Source: Phocoena phocoena (taxonomy: Eukaryota > Chordata > Mammalia > Artiodactyla > Phocoenidae). Taken from it: a stretch of DNA of 64,000 bases. The notes under the pieces were generated by a model. It saw nothing but the letters and a program-made list of their open reading frames with translations. It was not told the origin of the DNA and did no database searches. Below, in pieces: positions 20,970 through 32,530 of this stretch (positions are counted from its first letter, which is position 1; each line of letters opens with the position of its first letter). The position numbers were made by a program, and so were the translations under genes. The stretch lies in NCBI RefSeq assembly GCF_963924675.1, contig NC_089226.1, forward strand, positions 50,175,124 through 50,239,123, given 5' to 3'.

Positions 20970-23720
20970 TAGAATTCAATGGCTATGTGTTGGTCTCCTT
21001 CTATGTACTAGGCATACTGAATACTGAAATGAGAAAGTAAAAAAAGTGTCCACTTTCCATGTCCTCAAGAAATTAACGGAGTAGGCAATGGCAGACTGGT
21101 AAACAAGCTCATTAGTATTCAGTGTGATAAGTGTTATTACAGGTACATACATGACTCAGAGGAAATAGAGACTAGTTTATTCCTCATGGAACTCCTTGGC
21201 TCTTACTCTGAGTGCAATGGGAACTGCTGAAAAGTTTTGAGCAGAGAAGTGACACAATCTTTCACATTTTAAAAAGTTTGGAGAATAGATTTAGAGGGCA
21301 AGGCAAGGGAGGAAATAGGGACTCTGGTTAGTAGTTTTATCGCAATAAACCAGGTTTGTTGTCTTGGACCAAAGAGCTAAAAATGTAGGTGTGGAGAAGA
21401 GGTTGGATTGTAGATATTTGGAAAACACAGACAGCAGAACTTGGTAATGGATTCGATGTCTGGTATTAAAGGTGTCAATGTTGACTCCAAAGTTTTTGAC
21501 GTGAGAAGCCCGAAGTTTGGAGTTTTCATTAATTGAGATAGAGAAAACTTTGGAAGTAGAGGTTTTAAGGGAAGATCAAGAGTTTGGCTTCAGACCTGTT
21601 AATTTCAGATGTCTATTAGACTTCTAAATAGAGTTATTTGATTAAACAGTTGGATATTTAAGTGTGAAAGGTGAGAAGTCTGGACTGAATTTATAAATTT
21701 AAGAATTGTCAGCCAGGCAGTTGTACTTGAGATCATGAGACTGGATGAGATCACAAGGATATGAGTACATGAAGGAAAGAGAGCAGATCTAAGGGCTAAG
21801 CCCTAGGGTATGCCAATGTTTAGAGGTCAGGAAGATAAGGAGGAACCAGAAAAGGACACTGAGAAGGAGCAGTCAGTGAGATGAGGAGGTTTTCAGTTTC
21901 TTGGATTCCTAGTAAACACGATGTTTGAAGGAGGGAGGAACCAAATATATCAAATGTTCCTGATTGTCGAAGTAAACTATGATTAAGAATTAGTCATTGG
22001 ATTTGCTTGTGTTGATTACTAAAGACCTTGATAAGAGTAGTAGCTATGAAATGGTAGGAGTGAATTCTTGTTTGAGATGGATTCCCTAGAAAACACAAAG
22101 AGAGGAACTGGAGAAAATGAACACGAGACAAACCTTTCAAGAATTTTGCTTTACAGCAAATAAATAAATTAATATTTTTTAATAAATGGAAGAATTTCAG
22201 GCGCTGTTTATGTAGATGGGGATGATTTTATAGAAAGATAGTAATCAATGACATAAAAGAGAGAGAAGAGAATGACTGGAGTGATGCCCTTGATTATAGG
22301 GAGAGGAGAAAGAATCACTATAGGAGTAGACAGGTTGGCCTTTGGTAGGAGGAGACTGTCCATTCACAGTAATGAGAGGGAAGGTGGAGAACGTGGGCAC
22401 AGACACATGTGTGAGGGCAAATGTGGTGATGCAGCTTCTGAAGTTCTATGTGAAAGGCAGCAATGATGGAAGAGGGGTGGAGGTTATAGAGAGGAAAACA
22501 TATGAAATACTTATCTGAGAAAGTAGGAGAGTGAATGGATCAGGGAGACAATTCCTGAGCTCTGAGGGTCTGCTCAAGCTTAGGAGTCATGAGCTTAATT
22601 CAGACCAGTCAGCATAGTTGTGTGTTTATTTCCAGCCAGGTTCAGCTGCTTAGGTGCCGGCTAGGAGAAGTGAAGAGGTGGATCTCGCTGAGGTTGGAAT
22701 TTTTCAAGAAGAGTACAATGAAGCGAGAAAGGAAAAGAGAGCCGAAGGAGCATGTAAGGGAGAAATTATTATGTTGAATTATAGATGCTAAGCTGGATAG
22801 AGATGAGAGGGAAGCCACAGCAAGGTGCTATAGTGGGGAATAGTGAAAAAAAGTAGGATCTATAGATTGTAGGTCTTTGTGGGGTCAAAGACTTGTTGGA
22901 ATTGGAATACCCAAACTGGAAAGGTAAGAGGTGGTGGTGATCAGAATTGGCATGCTTGGAACTGAGATGAGGTAGAAGTTACAACTCTTTGTAATAATAA
23001 GGTGTAGGATATGACTATGGGGATGAGTGATTACGTTGGGGTATAAGACAATATCACTGGAGGAGATGAGGTCAAGGAACACAAAAGCCAGGACATGGGG
23101 AAGAACAGCTATATGATTATTGAAATTATGTCTCAGTGAAATTATTGAATTATAACTGAGAATAAAAGTGAGATACAGTCTCCAGGAAATGAAAGAGCAT
23201 GACTTAAAGGTCAGGAGGTGACAGCAACAATGAGAGGGTAGAGGGTAGTATGGTCTGGCAACATTATTCAAAGTTGGGAGTTTTAGGAGGAAAGGGTAAG
23301 CGTGGTCAAGAGACACTAGGATGGGAAAGGAGAACATTTACTTCACCTGGGTCTGTGGTACAAGGGGTTTGGAGATAAGACAAAAAACACTTGAGAGCAT
23401 TGATGGGTAAGCAGTGCCCTGCCAAGAGAGTCAGATTTCTGTTAGAATAAGAAGGCAAAGGGACAGTACAAGATCGAGGATATTAGGATTTGCTGATGAC
23501 TGCTCTGACTTCCAGAGGGATACAGAGGAAGGGTCTCCTCAGGTATTTCCTGAAGTCAAAGGCATCAGAAGTTTGGATATAGAGAGCCAAGTGGGGGATG
23601 AGAGCCCAGAGGATGAGGATGCCCTGACTACAGGGTGTCTGACTTAGACAGGTATAAAGTGCATATGAGATTAAGCTTGAAGGTCTCAAGGCAGATAGTA
23701 GTGTGAGGCTGTGAGTGTTA
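20970..23720 (-). mobile_element. Long L2 LINE, antisense, with decayed ORF
   Basis: A second L2 3' tail begins near 20975 (ttctatgtactaggcata). It is followed without a recognised break by gagcagagaagtgacacaatc, the reverse-transcriptase stretch (gggtatgccaatgtttagaggtcagg; gacactgagaaggagcagtcagtgagatga) and further 5' L2 blocks to about 22200. Assignment becomes weaker beyond 22300. The encoded CR1-clade reverse transcriptase is riddled with stops, so no frame over about 150 codons remains. A copy of this length is unusual, since most L2 are short 3' fragments. Confidence 0.75.
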
Positions 23721-23854
23721 GACAGGGGAAGGAGGGGGAGGTCAGGGTCCCATCAGAAGCACAGAATTCGGAGAGAGGCGGTCTTGTCTGTTTCAACCCA
23801 GCCTCCAAAACACTCTTCTCATTTATAAAGCACAAGGTACTCTGAGGCTTTCTT

Positions 23855-24042
23855 TTTCTTTTTTTCTTTTTGATGCAGACCATTTTTAAAGTCTTTGTTG
23901 AATTTGTTACAATATTGCTTGTTTTATGTTTTGGTTTTTTGGTCGTGAGGCATGTGGGATCCTATCTCCCTGACCAGGGATCAAACCCGCACCCCCTGAA
24001 CTGGAAGGTGAAGTTGCAACCACTGGACTGCCAGGGAAGTCC
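23855..24042 (-). mobile_element. Short older tRNA-derived SINE (CHR-like)
   Basis: A T-rich head, then gggatcctatctccctgaccaggg, caaccactggactgccagggaagtcc. Perfect flanking duplication ctctgaggctttctt (23840-23854, 24043-24057). Confidence 0.9.
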
Positions 24043-24059
24043 CTCTGAGGCTTTCTTCT

Positions 24060-24485
24060 GACTTTGTTGGTGGATTTTTCTGGTGAAACTGGGTTGCTGT
24101 AACTTTTTAAAACCATCTGTGTTGATATTATATAATATAGACCTGCTTTAGCTCTCCGGATAAATTGGGGTCTTGGAAAGTAGCCTTGTTGGCCTGCCCC
24201 TAAATTTGACTCTAGGAATAATGAATAACTCAATTTGGCTGAACAGAATCACTAGATTAAAATAGAACATTTGTGATAGGATATAACTGAGCCAGGATAT
24301 CTTTGATTTTGAGACGTCTGGCAAAACACTAGGGAGTAACAGTTCATTGAATCTTAATATGTTCCTTGGGCCAGATCTGCTAGTGGTATACATGCCTTTC
24401 TAAAAATATACTTTTTGGACATTCAGATGAATTTCAATATAAATCTTGTTGCCTTGTAGCTCCTTGCTCAATGACTCTTTCATTG
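24060..24485. other. Unique sequence, no gene seen
   Basis: No repeat family or coding signal recognised. Confidence 0.4.
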
Positions 24486-24487
24486 GG

Positions 24488-24990
24488 AGGGCAGAGAGAC
24501 AAGATAGCAGAGTAGAAGGACCTTGGGCTCATCTCCTCTCAGAAGCACACCAAAATCACAACCAACTGCTAAACAACCATCGATTAAAAAGACTGGAACC
24601 TACCAAAAAAAGGTATTCTACACCCAAAGACATAAAGAGGTTTAGGACATAAAGGACAGTTTCACTGTCCCTCCACAGTGAAACTGTAGGAGGGACACAC
24701 TCATTCTATAATCCAGTCCCATACCACTGGGTGGGCGACCCACAAACTGGAGAAAAATTGTATTGCAGTTGTTCTCCCACAGAAGTGAGAGCTCTGAGTC
24801 CCACATAAGGCTCCCCAGCCTAGGGCTCCGGCATCGGGAGGTAGAGCCCCCAGAGCATTTGCCTTTGAAGGATAGTGGGGCTTGATTGCAAGAACCCCAC
24901 AGGGCTGGGGAAACAGAGACTCCCCTCTTGGAGGGTGCACACAAGATCTCGCGTATTCTGGGACCCAGGGCATAAGCACTGGGATGACAG
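24488..24990 (+). mobile_element. Isolated L1 5'UTR fragment
   Basis: Starts at a genuine L1 5' end (ggcagagagacaagatagcagagtagaagg-like, positions 24488-24520). It continues through aagactggaacctaccaaaaaa, gggtgggcgacccacaaactgg and the ctcccacagaagtgagagctctgag block. It stops near 24990 with no ORF1 or ORF2 after it. A 32-base fold-back lies inside. Confidence 0.82.
24656..24687. repeat. Perfect 13-bp inverted repeat
   Basis: Arms acagtttcactgt (24656-24668) and acagtgaaactgt (24675-24687) around a 6-base loop. A partner pair gtccctcc/ggagggac (24666-24673, 24690-24697) overlaps it. Confidence 0.95.
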
Positions 24991-25179
24991 ATACCACCTA
25001 GAACAAATTGTCTATTATTCAGCTTTAAGTTTCAGACCTGAATTCATTGATGAATCCTTAGGAGGAGAATATTTTTGAGAATCAGGCATTTTTGAAAGAA
25101 AAGATTGACTTCTAAAGGTCTTGAGCTACCTTTATATATCAAAGGTGAAGCTTAGATTTCCTAACGTGAACATTTAATT

Positions 25180-26420
25180 TTAGCCGTGGTTTTCAGACTT
25201 TTTGACCACAACCCATGGTAGGGAATACATTTTTAAAATCATCACCCAACATACACACACATGTCTATATTCATGTAAAATTGAAACAAAAATTTCAGGA
25301 AATAAAAACGAACAGTACAATTAAAAAATGAGCAGAGGACCTGAATAGACATTTTCCTAAAGAAGACATACAGATGATTAACAGGCATCTGAAAAGATGC
25401 TCAGCATCACTAATCATCAAGGAAATGCAAATCAAAACCTCAATGAGATATCACCTCACACCTATCAGAATGGTTACTATCAACAAACAAGAAATAACAA
25501 GTATCAGCAAGGATATGGAGGAAAGGGAACACTTGTGCACTGTTGGTGGGAATGTAAATTGGTGTAGCCACTATGGAAAACAGTATGGAGGTTCCTCAAA
25601 AACTTAAAACTAGAACTACCATATGATTCAGCAATTCCACTCCTGGGTATATATCTGAGGAGAATGAAGGCACAAATCCGAAAAAATATATGCACCCCTA
25701 TGTTCATTACAGCATTATTTACAGTAGCCAATATATGAAAGCAACCTAAATGTCAATCAATAGATAAATGAATAAAGAAGATGTGGTGTATATATACAAT
25801 GGAATATTACTCAGGAAGAATGAAATCTTGTCTTGCGGCAACACGCATGGACCTAGAGGGTATTATACGAAGTGAAATAAATCAGGCAAACACTGTATGA
25901 TTTCACTTATATGTGGAATCTAAAAAAACAAAACAAATGAACAAACAGAACAGAACAGAAACAGGCTCATAGATACAAAGAACAAACTGGTGGTTGCCAG
26001 AAGGGAGGAGGTATGGGGATGGGCGAAATAGGTGAAGGGGATTAAGAAGTACAAACTTCCAGTTATAAAATAAACATGTCATGGGAATTTAATGTACAAC
26101 ATAGGGAATATGTATAATCAGTACTTTGTATGGTGACAGATGGTAAACAGATTAATTGTAGTGATTTTTTCATAATGTATGAAAATATTGAATCACTATG
26201 TTATACACCTGAAACCAATATAATATTGTAAATAATTATACTTCAAAAAATTTTCAGAAAATAGTATTACTCTTACTTCAGGGGATGCCCTCTAATATTT
26301 TCTATTCTGTTCAATTCTATTTTATTTCATTTATAAAAATGCTAGTCTTGACCCACTAAATTGATTTTGCAACAAATTAATAATTTATAACATAATTTAA
26401 ATAGCTACTATAAATCATAG
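25180..26420. mobile_element. Old interspersed repeat split by an L1
   Basis: The outer parts (25180-25305: gtggttttcagacttttt, acaacccatgg, atacacacacatgt; and 26250-26420: agtattactcttacttcaggggatgccctctaatatt, gctagtcttgacccac) read as one ancient mammalian repeat when the L1 between them is removed. I cannot name the family. Confidence 0.5.
25306..26250 (+). mobile_element. L1 LINE 3' end, sense
   Basis: A 5'-truncated L1 carrying the ORF2 C-terminus (frame remnant 25374-25607) and 3'UTR, ending in an A-rich tail. The likely target-site duplication is the aaatttcag(g/a)aaata motif at about 25290-25305 and again at about 26250-26265. Confidence 0.92.
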
Positions 26421-28665
26421 TCCAGGGAACAGTCAGAGTACACAGGGAAAGGCTCTGACTCATGAGACTGAAGAAATTTCACCTGTCTTAGCATTGTTAA
26501 TGTTGGAAGAAGAGAGACCATGGAAGAGGTAGGGTAAGATAGACACTGGAGTCCTCATCATGCCCCCCCTCCTTCAGGGTACAAGCTTGAGGTGTGTGTA
26601 TGTCACATTTATGTGTATGAATGTGTATGTGTACCACAGAAGTCTTCAGATAGGTATGAGGGAACAGTAAGCATTGGAACTAGTGGCCTGGGTGCAGGGC
26701 CTAGGGATGCTTCAAGTCTCTAGGAGAAGTTGTGCATTTGGGTTAGTACTAAACCTAACCAGAGTCAGGAACTGTACAGTGTAACAGTACCTGAGAATTG
26801 GTCTAGATAGATGGTGTAAGATAGCACTGCTGGTTCCCTTGGCTTGTAAAGAATACAAGGAATTTAAAAATTTCTGCTTGGGTTGGTGATGGGGCTGAGA
26901 TGTGCTGAGAAGCTTGGTGGACTAAACAATAGGGCAGATAGCAATAGAAATTTTGCAACCACGGGCAAATGACTAATAGTTTGAACTTTAATAGCAGCAG
27001 ACACTGATATGATATCCCTAAAGATCTGATGGCATCAACAACACCTCTGTGTGTACCAGTCTAGGGACCAGACATGAGGGTGATGCATAAGGAACTTCCT
27101 AAAGAGATATGAGGGACTTCCTCCCCAGCTGCCCCGGACCTGTGTAACCCCCTCCTCACAGATCCAAATACCATTCCTGGGGTGGATTACAAGTAGGAGG
27201 AGAAAGCCAAAAGCCTGAGCATTTACCCCCAAGACATCAAGATACACGCAAGAGATTGGTAGTTGCCTTTTTGTGTCTGGCTTTGCTGTTCAGGACTAAT
27301 GGTGGCTGAATATCTGACAGGTGATAAATGGCAACCATTTATTTCCCTTTCTGTAGTCTGAGGGTTGGTAACCACTGCAGCAGAGAAGCCGCTGCCCAAA
27401 GCTGGGGTGAGGCGGGAGAGGGGGCTTCCGAAGATGCTTGGCCACAGGCAGATACAGTTACACAGGGCTCTGCTTCCAGATCCTTTGAAGGAAGCTCCTG
27501 CCTGTATGCAGACCTTTCTGACCAGCTGGTTTGGTGCCTTTTCCTCCCTGGTTCTGAAGCATCAGAGAGGGTGAGGGATAAGGGAAAATGCTTTCTTGCT
27601 GACTAGAGACCTAGATTGGAAGTCTGAATTATTTGGCTTTCACATTAAAAAAAAAAAAAAGCTCTAAATGAATTGTGAACAGAGGAACTGATGTGTCTCT
27701 TATCAGCCTGCTGCCTGTTGACTTTGGCTGGGAGATAATCACCATGGTTAACAAGGCTCTTGGCAGCCAGTTATTATTCATTCCTGACCATTCTCATTCA
27801 CCATTGTTTTGGCATATAAAACCCTGAAAGAATATGAAATCCCCAGTGCTCTGCTGCGTTGTGAGTTTCTCTTTAGGAACCACAGCATCCTTATCCTTTC
27901 CCCAGCTCTCTCTCCCTTCCTCTCACCCCTACCAACTGCATGGGATAAGGAGGGGGCTGAGCAGATGGCCTTCCAGACCTCATAGCCTCACTCTACCCAT
28001 AGGAGCTTTATGAAATGACCTTCGGGGCACAATGTACTCCGAAGGGTTCCTCTGTGAAACAGTTGAAAACTACACTCTCTCAGATGTTCACGATCTCCAG
28101 CTACAAGCCCTGACAGGGGTGAGGCAGTTGCATTCAGGCTTCCTGTTCTCCACCCATTGCATAAGTAAGTACAAATCATTGTTAGCCCTTGTTATCTGTC
28201 CTCCCCCGATCTGTGACACTAGAAAGAAGGTGAAGGAGCCCTGGTGCATCCTGTTTGTACAGGTGTCTGACAGCTGATTGAATTCATTTTTTAAGTCAAG
28301 CCCCAAGTCTCTGAAGGTAGAGCTAATTTTCCTGTCAGGAAAAGGGTGGTCACTCAAGTTTTCTCAGGCTTGGTCCAAATTTTCTTTGGTCCCTGGGGTA
28401 GGTTTGAAGTGCCACAGATTAACAGTGTCCACGTTGTTCTGTTTCTTTAACTATCCTGGGCCACTTACTCAAATTCACCGTGGGAGGATACAAAAGGAGC
28501 AGCAGGATTGGCTTCCGGTCTCCAGAGGTAATTTGGGCGTCATCACGAGCTTCCTCCAACCCAGTTCCTTGCTCCCTGGTGCCCAGTTTGTCTCTCATTG
28601 ATCCCTTGGCTCTCTTTAGGTGACATACTATTTTGGACTCATTTTCCATCACAAGGTCATCATTT
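26420..28665. other. Unique sequence; possible conserved non-coding DNA
   Basis: The longest repeat-poor stretch of the first half. An A-run sits at 27646-27660. Bases 27660-27870 carry several sharp transcription-factor-like words (ttatcagc, ggttaac, ccattgtttt). Short open frames (27328-27606, 28278-28601) show no known domain. Gene content: none that I can support. Confidence 0.45.
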
Positions 28666-28667
28666 TA

Positions 28668-28703
<36 letters not shown>

Positions 28704-28704
28704 A
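28668..28704. repeat. (TA)n microsatellite
   Basis: Uninterrupted TA tract of about 16 units ending in tgtgtata. Confidence 0.96.
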
Positions 28705-29059
28705 TAGTTTATTTTGCAACTGGGCCTAAAAGTGTTTCCCTGCCAAAGCCCCCATTCCCACACTATCTTGAGGAATAAATCCTAGGGCAGCCTCTTGTCT
28801 GAATATTTTTGTCAGGGAAGAGCAACAGGAATGTGCACAATTAAGGGAAGTCCAGAGGAGATGGCAAAATCTGTCAGGAATGGAAAACTGGGCTAGTACA
28901 TAAAGTTGTTAAATGTTACCAGGACCTGAGACAGGTGATCAAGACCCAGCTTTTATATTCATGGTGCTCATAGACCAGTGGAGGGGGTATCTTCCAAAGC
29001 AAATAGTTCCAATAGTTTGTTCAATGTCTTAATAGATTTCATAACAAAAACCAAAGGAG

Positions 29060-29295
29060 AGAGTAATTGTTAGACTGTTAAGATCTATGAGAGCAAAGAT
29101 CCTGTCTATCTTATTCACCGTTATATATTTTGAACTTAACACACTACCTGGGACATAATAGTATTTAATATGTATTTGTTTAATTAAATTGATTCAATTA
29201 TACCAGGTATATCCAATGGCTTGATTGATTCATTCAATTATGAAGTCATTCATTTAATTATTTATTCACTCCTTAAATAGTGTTAGCTATTTTTA
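29060..29295. mobile_element. L2 fragments, sense then antisense
   Basis: Bases 29065-29200 match the sense L2 3' end (gatctatgagagcaaagatcctgtc, ctacctgggacataatag, tatttgtttaatt). Bases 29225-29295 (gattcattcaatta, tttattcactcctt) look like an antisense tail. Confidence 0.6.
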
Positions 29296-29464
29296 GGTAT
29301 TAAGGCAATTTATCACCACTTAATTTGAATGCAGTTATCCTTCAATAACAGTAGGAAGAATTTTGATTAAATATAAATGAGAGTATGACCTTGGATACAC
29401 CTACCCTTAGTTGTACAATCATCATGTGCTGATTCCTCACAAGATGCATAGTATTGTTCTCCAT

Positions 29465-29595
29465 AGGCAAGTAAGAAAACAAAAGTTTATAGAGCTGAAA
29501 TAACTTGCCCAGCTTATAGAATGGGATTCAAACCCAGGTCTGTTCGCCTGACTCCAAAGTCTATGATAATTGCCTATCCTACACTGCCTGTGCTA
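29465..29595 (+). mobile_element. MIR fragment
   Basis: The series taacttgcccagctta, gggattcaaacccaggtctgtt and ctgactccaaagtc is the sense MIR 3' half. Confidence 0.8.
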
Positions 29596-29844
29596 GAGTG
29601 TGTGGAACCCTAATGTAAGGTCTTGGAACAGTGGATGGATCTGGACTCAGGCAGGGCCAGGGCTGAGAGAAGAAGCCTCTTAGCAAAGGTTTGTAGGGCC
29701 TTGGAACCCAGGTAAAGTAGGCTGGATTCAGGAAACTAAAGTGCAAAGCAGGAAACCATTTGCTAAATTTCATTGAAGGTCATTTTTAGGGTATACCTCT
29801 CATTTCCTCTTTTTGCCAATATCTTAATAACACAGCTGCAGTGT

Positions 29845-30025
29845 GGTGTCGTATGAAGAATCTTAGACTTGGGCCTCCTCCTTTCTATTTGGTGGCTTTG
29901 AACATTTTGTCAAGTGGCTTCATCTCTTTGGATTTCTTTTTCCTCAGTTTAAACATGGAGATTTTAACATTGGCTTCACTTTGTGACTAATAGGATAATA
30001 TGAGAAACAGTTTGTGAAGTACCAC
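29845..30025 (-). mobile_element. MIR SINE, antisense
   Basis: Contains cttagacttgggcc, ttggtggctttg, caagtggcttcatctctttgg and cctcagtttaaacatggag, reverse complement of MIR. Confidence 0.72.
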
Positions 30026-30029
30026 ACCG

Positions 30030-30680
30030 TTTGGATGCTGGGGCTCTGTATCCACTGAAGTCTTATTCTTATGTGTTACATTTTCTATAAAACCAGGGCT
30101 TGAAACTGGTCTGTGGACAATAGGCCTGGAAAGCAGAAGTTGGTGGAACAGTGCATGTCAATGATTATAGGGCAATGGGGCATCAATTAAAAATGGACTG
30201 CAACCTTCTTTGGGGGAGGTTGTGGGACTTAATGCAAAGTAACAAGAAATGCTCATAAAACAGCTCTTTATGCAGAGAGGAGCCAGTTTTTGCCTTGTTG
30301 CTAAGGTCCTGATTGTTTCCTGGCTGTTTTGTGTGTCTGTGTCAGGCCATTCTGTGTGTTCCTTTCAAAAACTTGGTGATATTGGCCTGCAGATAATTAG
30401 ATCAGTGTCATCACTTTCACTGTCCCCTTTTTTATTCTGCCGGGACAATTTGCATCAAAATAGAAGTGGGTGATAGTCCTTTCCCATTAACAAGGCTTAA
30501 TTTCTTACTGGGACACAACTTGGGGGAGTTATCACACATAGGGGCTTTGGAAAAAAGTCTCAAGTCAGTAAGTGAGTGAGCCTAGTTTAAAGGGGCTTAC
30601 AAGACCCAAATGTTCAGATAAGTCATCCACTTCCCAAACTGACCCTTCAAATCTTCGCCACATGATATAGAAGAGCTTCA
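30030..30680. other. Unique sequence, no gene seen
   Basis: A 74-codon frame at 30249-30473 has a hydrophobic stretch but no family resemblance. I do not call a gene. Confidence 0.4.
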
Positions 30681-30683
30681 TCT

Positions 30684-30890
30684 GGGGCTTCCCTGGTGGC
30701 GCAGTGGTTGAGAGTCCGCCTGCCAATGCAGGGGCACAGGTTCGTACCCCGGTCCGGGAAGATCCCACATGCCACGGAGCGGTGGGCCCGTGAGCCATGG
30801 CTGCTGAGCCTGCGCGTCCAGAGCCTGTGCTCCGCAATGGAAGAGGCCGCAACAGTGAGAGGCCCGCGTACCGGAAAAAAAAAAAAAAAA
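30684..30890 (+). mobile_element. CHR-2-type SINE
   Basis: A complete sense copy with a 16-base A tail and target-site duplication gagcttcatctgggg (about 30673-30687, overlapping the SINE start, and 30891-30905). It was used here as a reference for the family. Confidence 0.97.
30697..30749 (+). promoter_or_regulatory. SINE internal Pol III promoter (A and B boxes)
   Basis: A-box-like tggcgcagtggtt at 30697-30709 and B-box-like ggttcgtaccc at 30739-30749, about 40 bases apart as in the tRNA-Glu-derived head of CHR SINEs. Equivalent boxes exist in the other full copies. Confidence 0.75.
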
Positions 30891-30909
30891 GAGCTTCATC
30901 TGGGGTTAA

Positions 30910-31585
30910 TCAGGATACAGCTTGTTCCAGAGAAATTTTTGGAAGCCCACACTCTGAGTGAAATTGGTTCTGATGTTCATGAGCACAGATGTATATGATT
31001 TCGTAAATCTTTCCTCAGTTTAGGTCTTATCAAAGAGCTAAACCTAATAAAAACCTGTTTGTAACAAAGCAATTTGGGAGAAAGATTCACGTAGTTGTCA
31101 TTAATTTGCTGTAAAGCAATGGAGGTATAGTAGAAAGAGGATAGATTTAGGTGTCAATCAGAACCAGATTTAAATGCTAGCTTCACTGTGTACTAGTGGT
31201 GTGGTCTCAATGACCCATACCCATGGCTTCATGGGGAATTCTCTGTTACCATTAAAAAAATTCTAGCCTGGTCTACATGTGGTTCCACATGTTTTACTGG
31301 CTCCAGCCAGAAGTGTGCTTTAGGAGCACATTTAAGAGCAATTTTGTAGAAGTCAGTCTCTTTTTTCCCAGCCACTCTGCTTGCACAAAGTTGTGCATGG
31401 GTTTAACAACATGGGCCTCCCCGTCTGTAAGGCTGACCTACCTATCATTACAGCTGAAAGCCCAGCTTGCCAACAGCAAACATGAATGCTGAGCCCCTTA
31501 CTTCACACAGTACCCAGGGGGTTGATTAAAATTTCCCTTCCATCACTGAGGGAACACATTTTCTTTTCTTCTTTTTTTTTTCAAA
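30910..31585. other. Mostly unique; MIR fragment at 31120-31215
   Basis: The block agatttaggtgtcaatcagaaccagatttaaatgctagcttc is a diverged antisense MIR. The remainder shows no named repeat or gene. Confidence 0.5.
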
Positions 31586-31589
31586 CAAA

Positions 31590-32530
31590 TTTTCTCACTA
31601 GAATAGTCATTCTGGGTATAGATTTGCTTTCCTTCCCAAATGCTTCTGCCAGCTCCATCATCTATGGACTTACAGAATGCCTTATTCTCCACCATAGCAC
31701 CTCACATTTCATCGTTTTGTCCAAGGAAATAATGATTTACAGCAAAAGAGTGAGGCTAAGGGCTCTAGCTCATGGGAATCATTGTTTTTATTGTGCAATC
31801 ACATATCTCATTATCCAGAGGAAGCTGGCGTTATAGGACAGTAGAATATCAGCTGGGAAACAACACTTTTAGAGGTCGGATGCTATCCTACAATTTGCAG
31901 TATATGCTAATCTAGTGGCCAATATATGATGCTGTTCGTCTCATAGGTAGAATACACAGGCCTGGAAATCAAGGGGTTAAAGTGGGAGTTGCTCCTTTCA
32001 TCACCCCAAAAATTTCAGAATTTTTTCTTCGCATATTTATGTATTTGGCTACTGCTGATTTTAAAAGTATTAATACTCAAAGAAAGTATGCTTTCATCAG
32101 GAAACATGCAATGGTTCCATTGAATTGGAAGTTGAGACTGTCACCTGGCTATTTTGGGCTCCTCATGTTATTGATCTAACATAAAAAGAAGGGTGTGACT
32201 GCCGGGGCTGAGGTGATTGATTCTAATTTCCAAGGGAAAATTGGGCTGCTGCTACACAGTGGGGAAAAGAGAACAATGTCTGGAAACTAGGGGATTCTCC
32301 AGGTGTACTATAGTGACCCAATAAAGGTAAGACTGCTAAAGCTTCAGACCCTTTAAGAATGAAGATTTGGGTCGTTCCACAAGATTATGAACCTTAATCA
32401 ACTGAGGTAATGGATGAAGGAAAGAGGAACATGGAAAGTTAGTGGAATAAAAAAAGTGTAAACCTCAACTAGAGCATTGTGATCATTTATAGAAGTGAGA
32501 ATTATAGCAGATATTATTTCACTCTTTGAT
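31590..32530 (+). pseudogene. ERVL endogenous retrovirus pol relic (integrase end plus dUTPase)
   Basis: This ancient endogenous retrovirus fragment reads in sense. The frame ending at 31836 resembles the catalytic-core part of an ERVL integrase. A 65-codon frame at 31982-32179 resembles the dUTPase that ERVL elements carry after integrase, including an LNWKLRLSPG segment. Downstream the same similarity continues through stops and frameshifts to about 32400. No gag, protease or reverse-transcriptase part and no flanking LTR pair were identified. It is a long-dead remnant with no expected product. The ERVL label is recognition-based. The integrase and dUTPase order supports it. Confidence 0.75.

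Noticed and set aside
22885..23337. 150-codon minus-strand frame
   Set aside because: Lies at the far end of the antisense L2, in the sense direction of the L2, but I cannot recognise any L2 protein motif in it, so I left it as part of the decayed element.
30684..30890. Functional tRNA gene
   Set aside because: A- and B-box similarity comes from the tRNA-derived head of the CHR SINE. No cloverleaf with mature ends is present.
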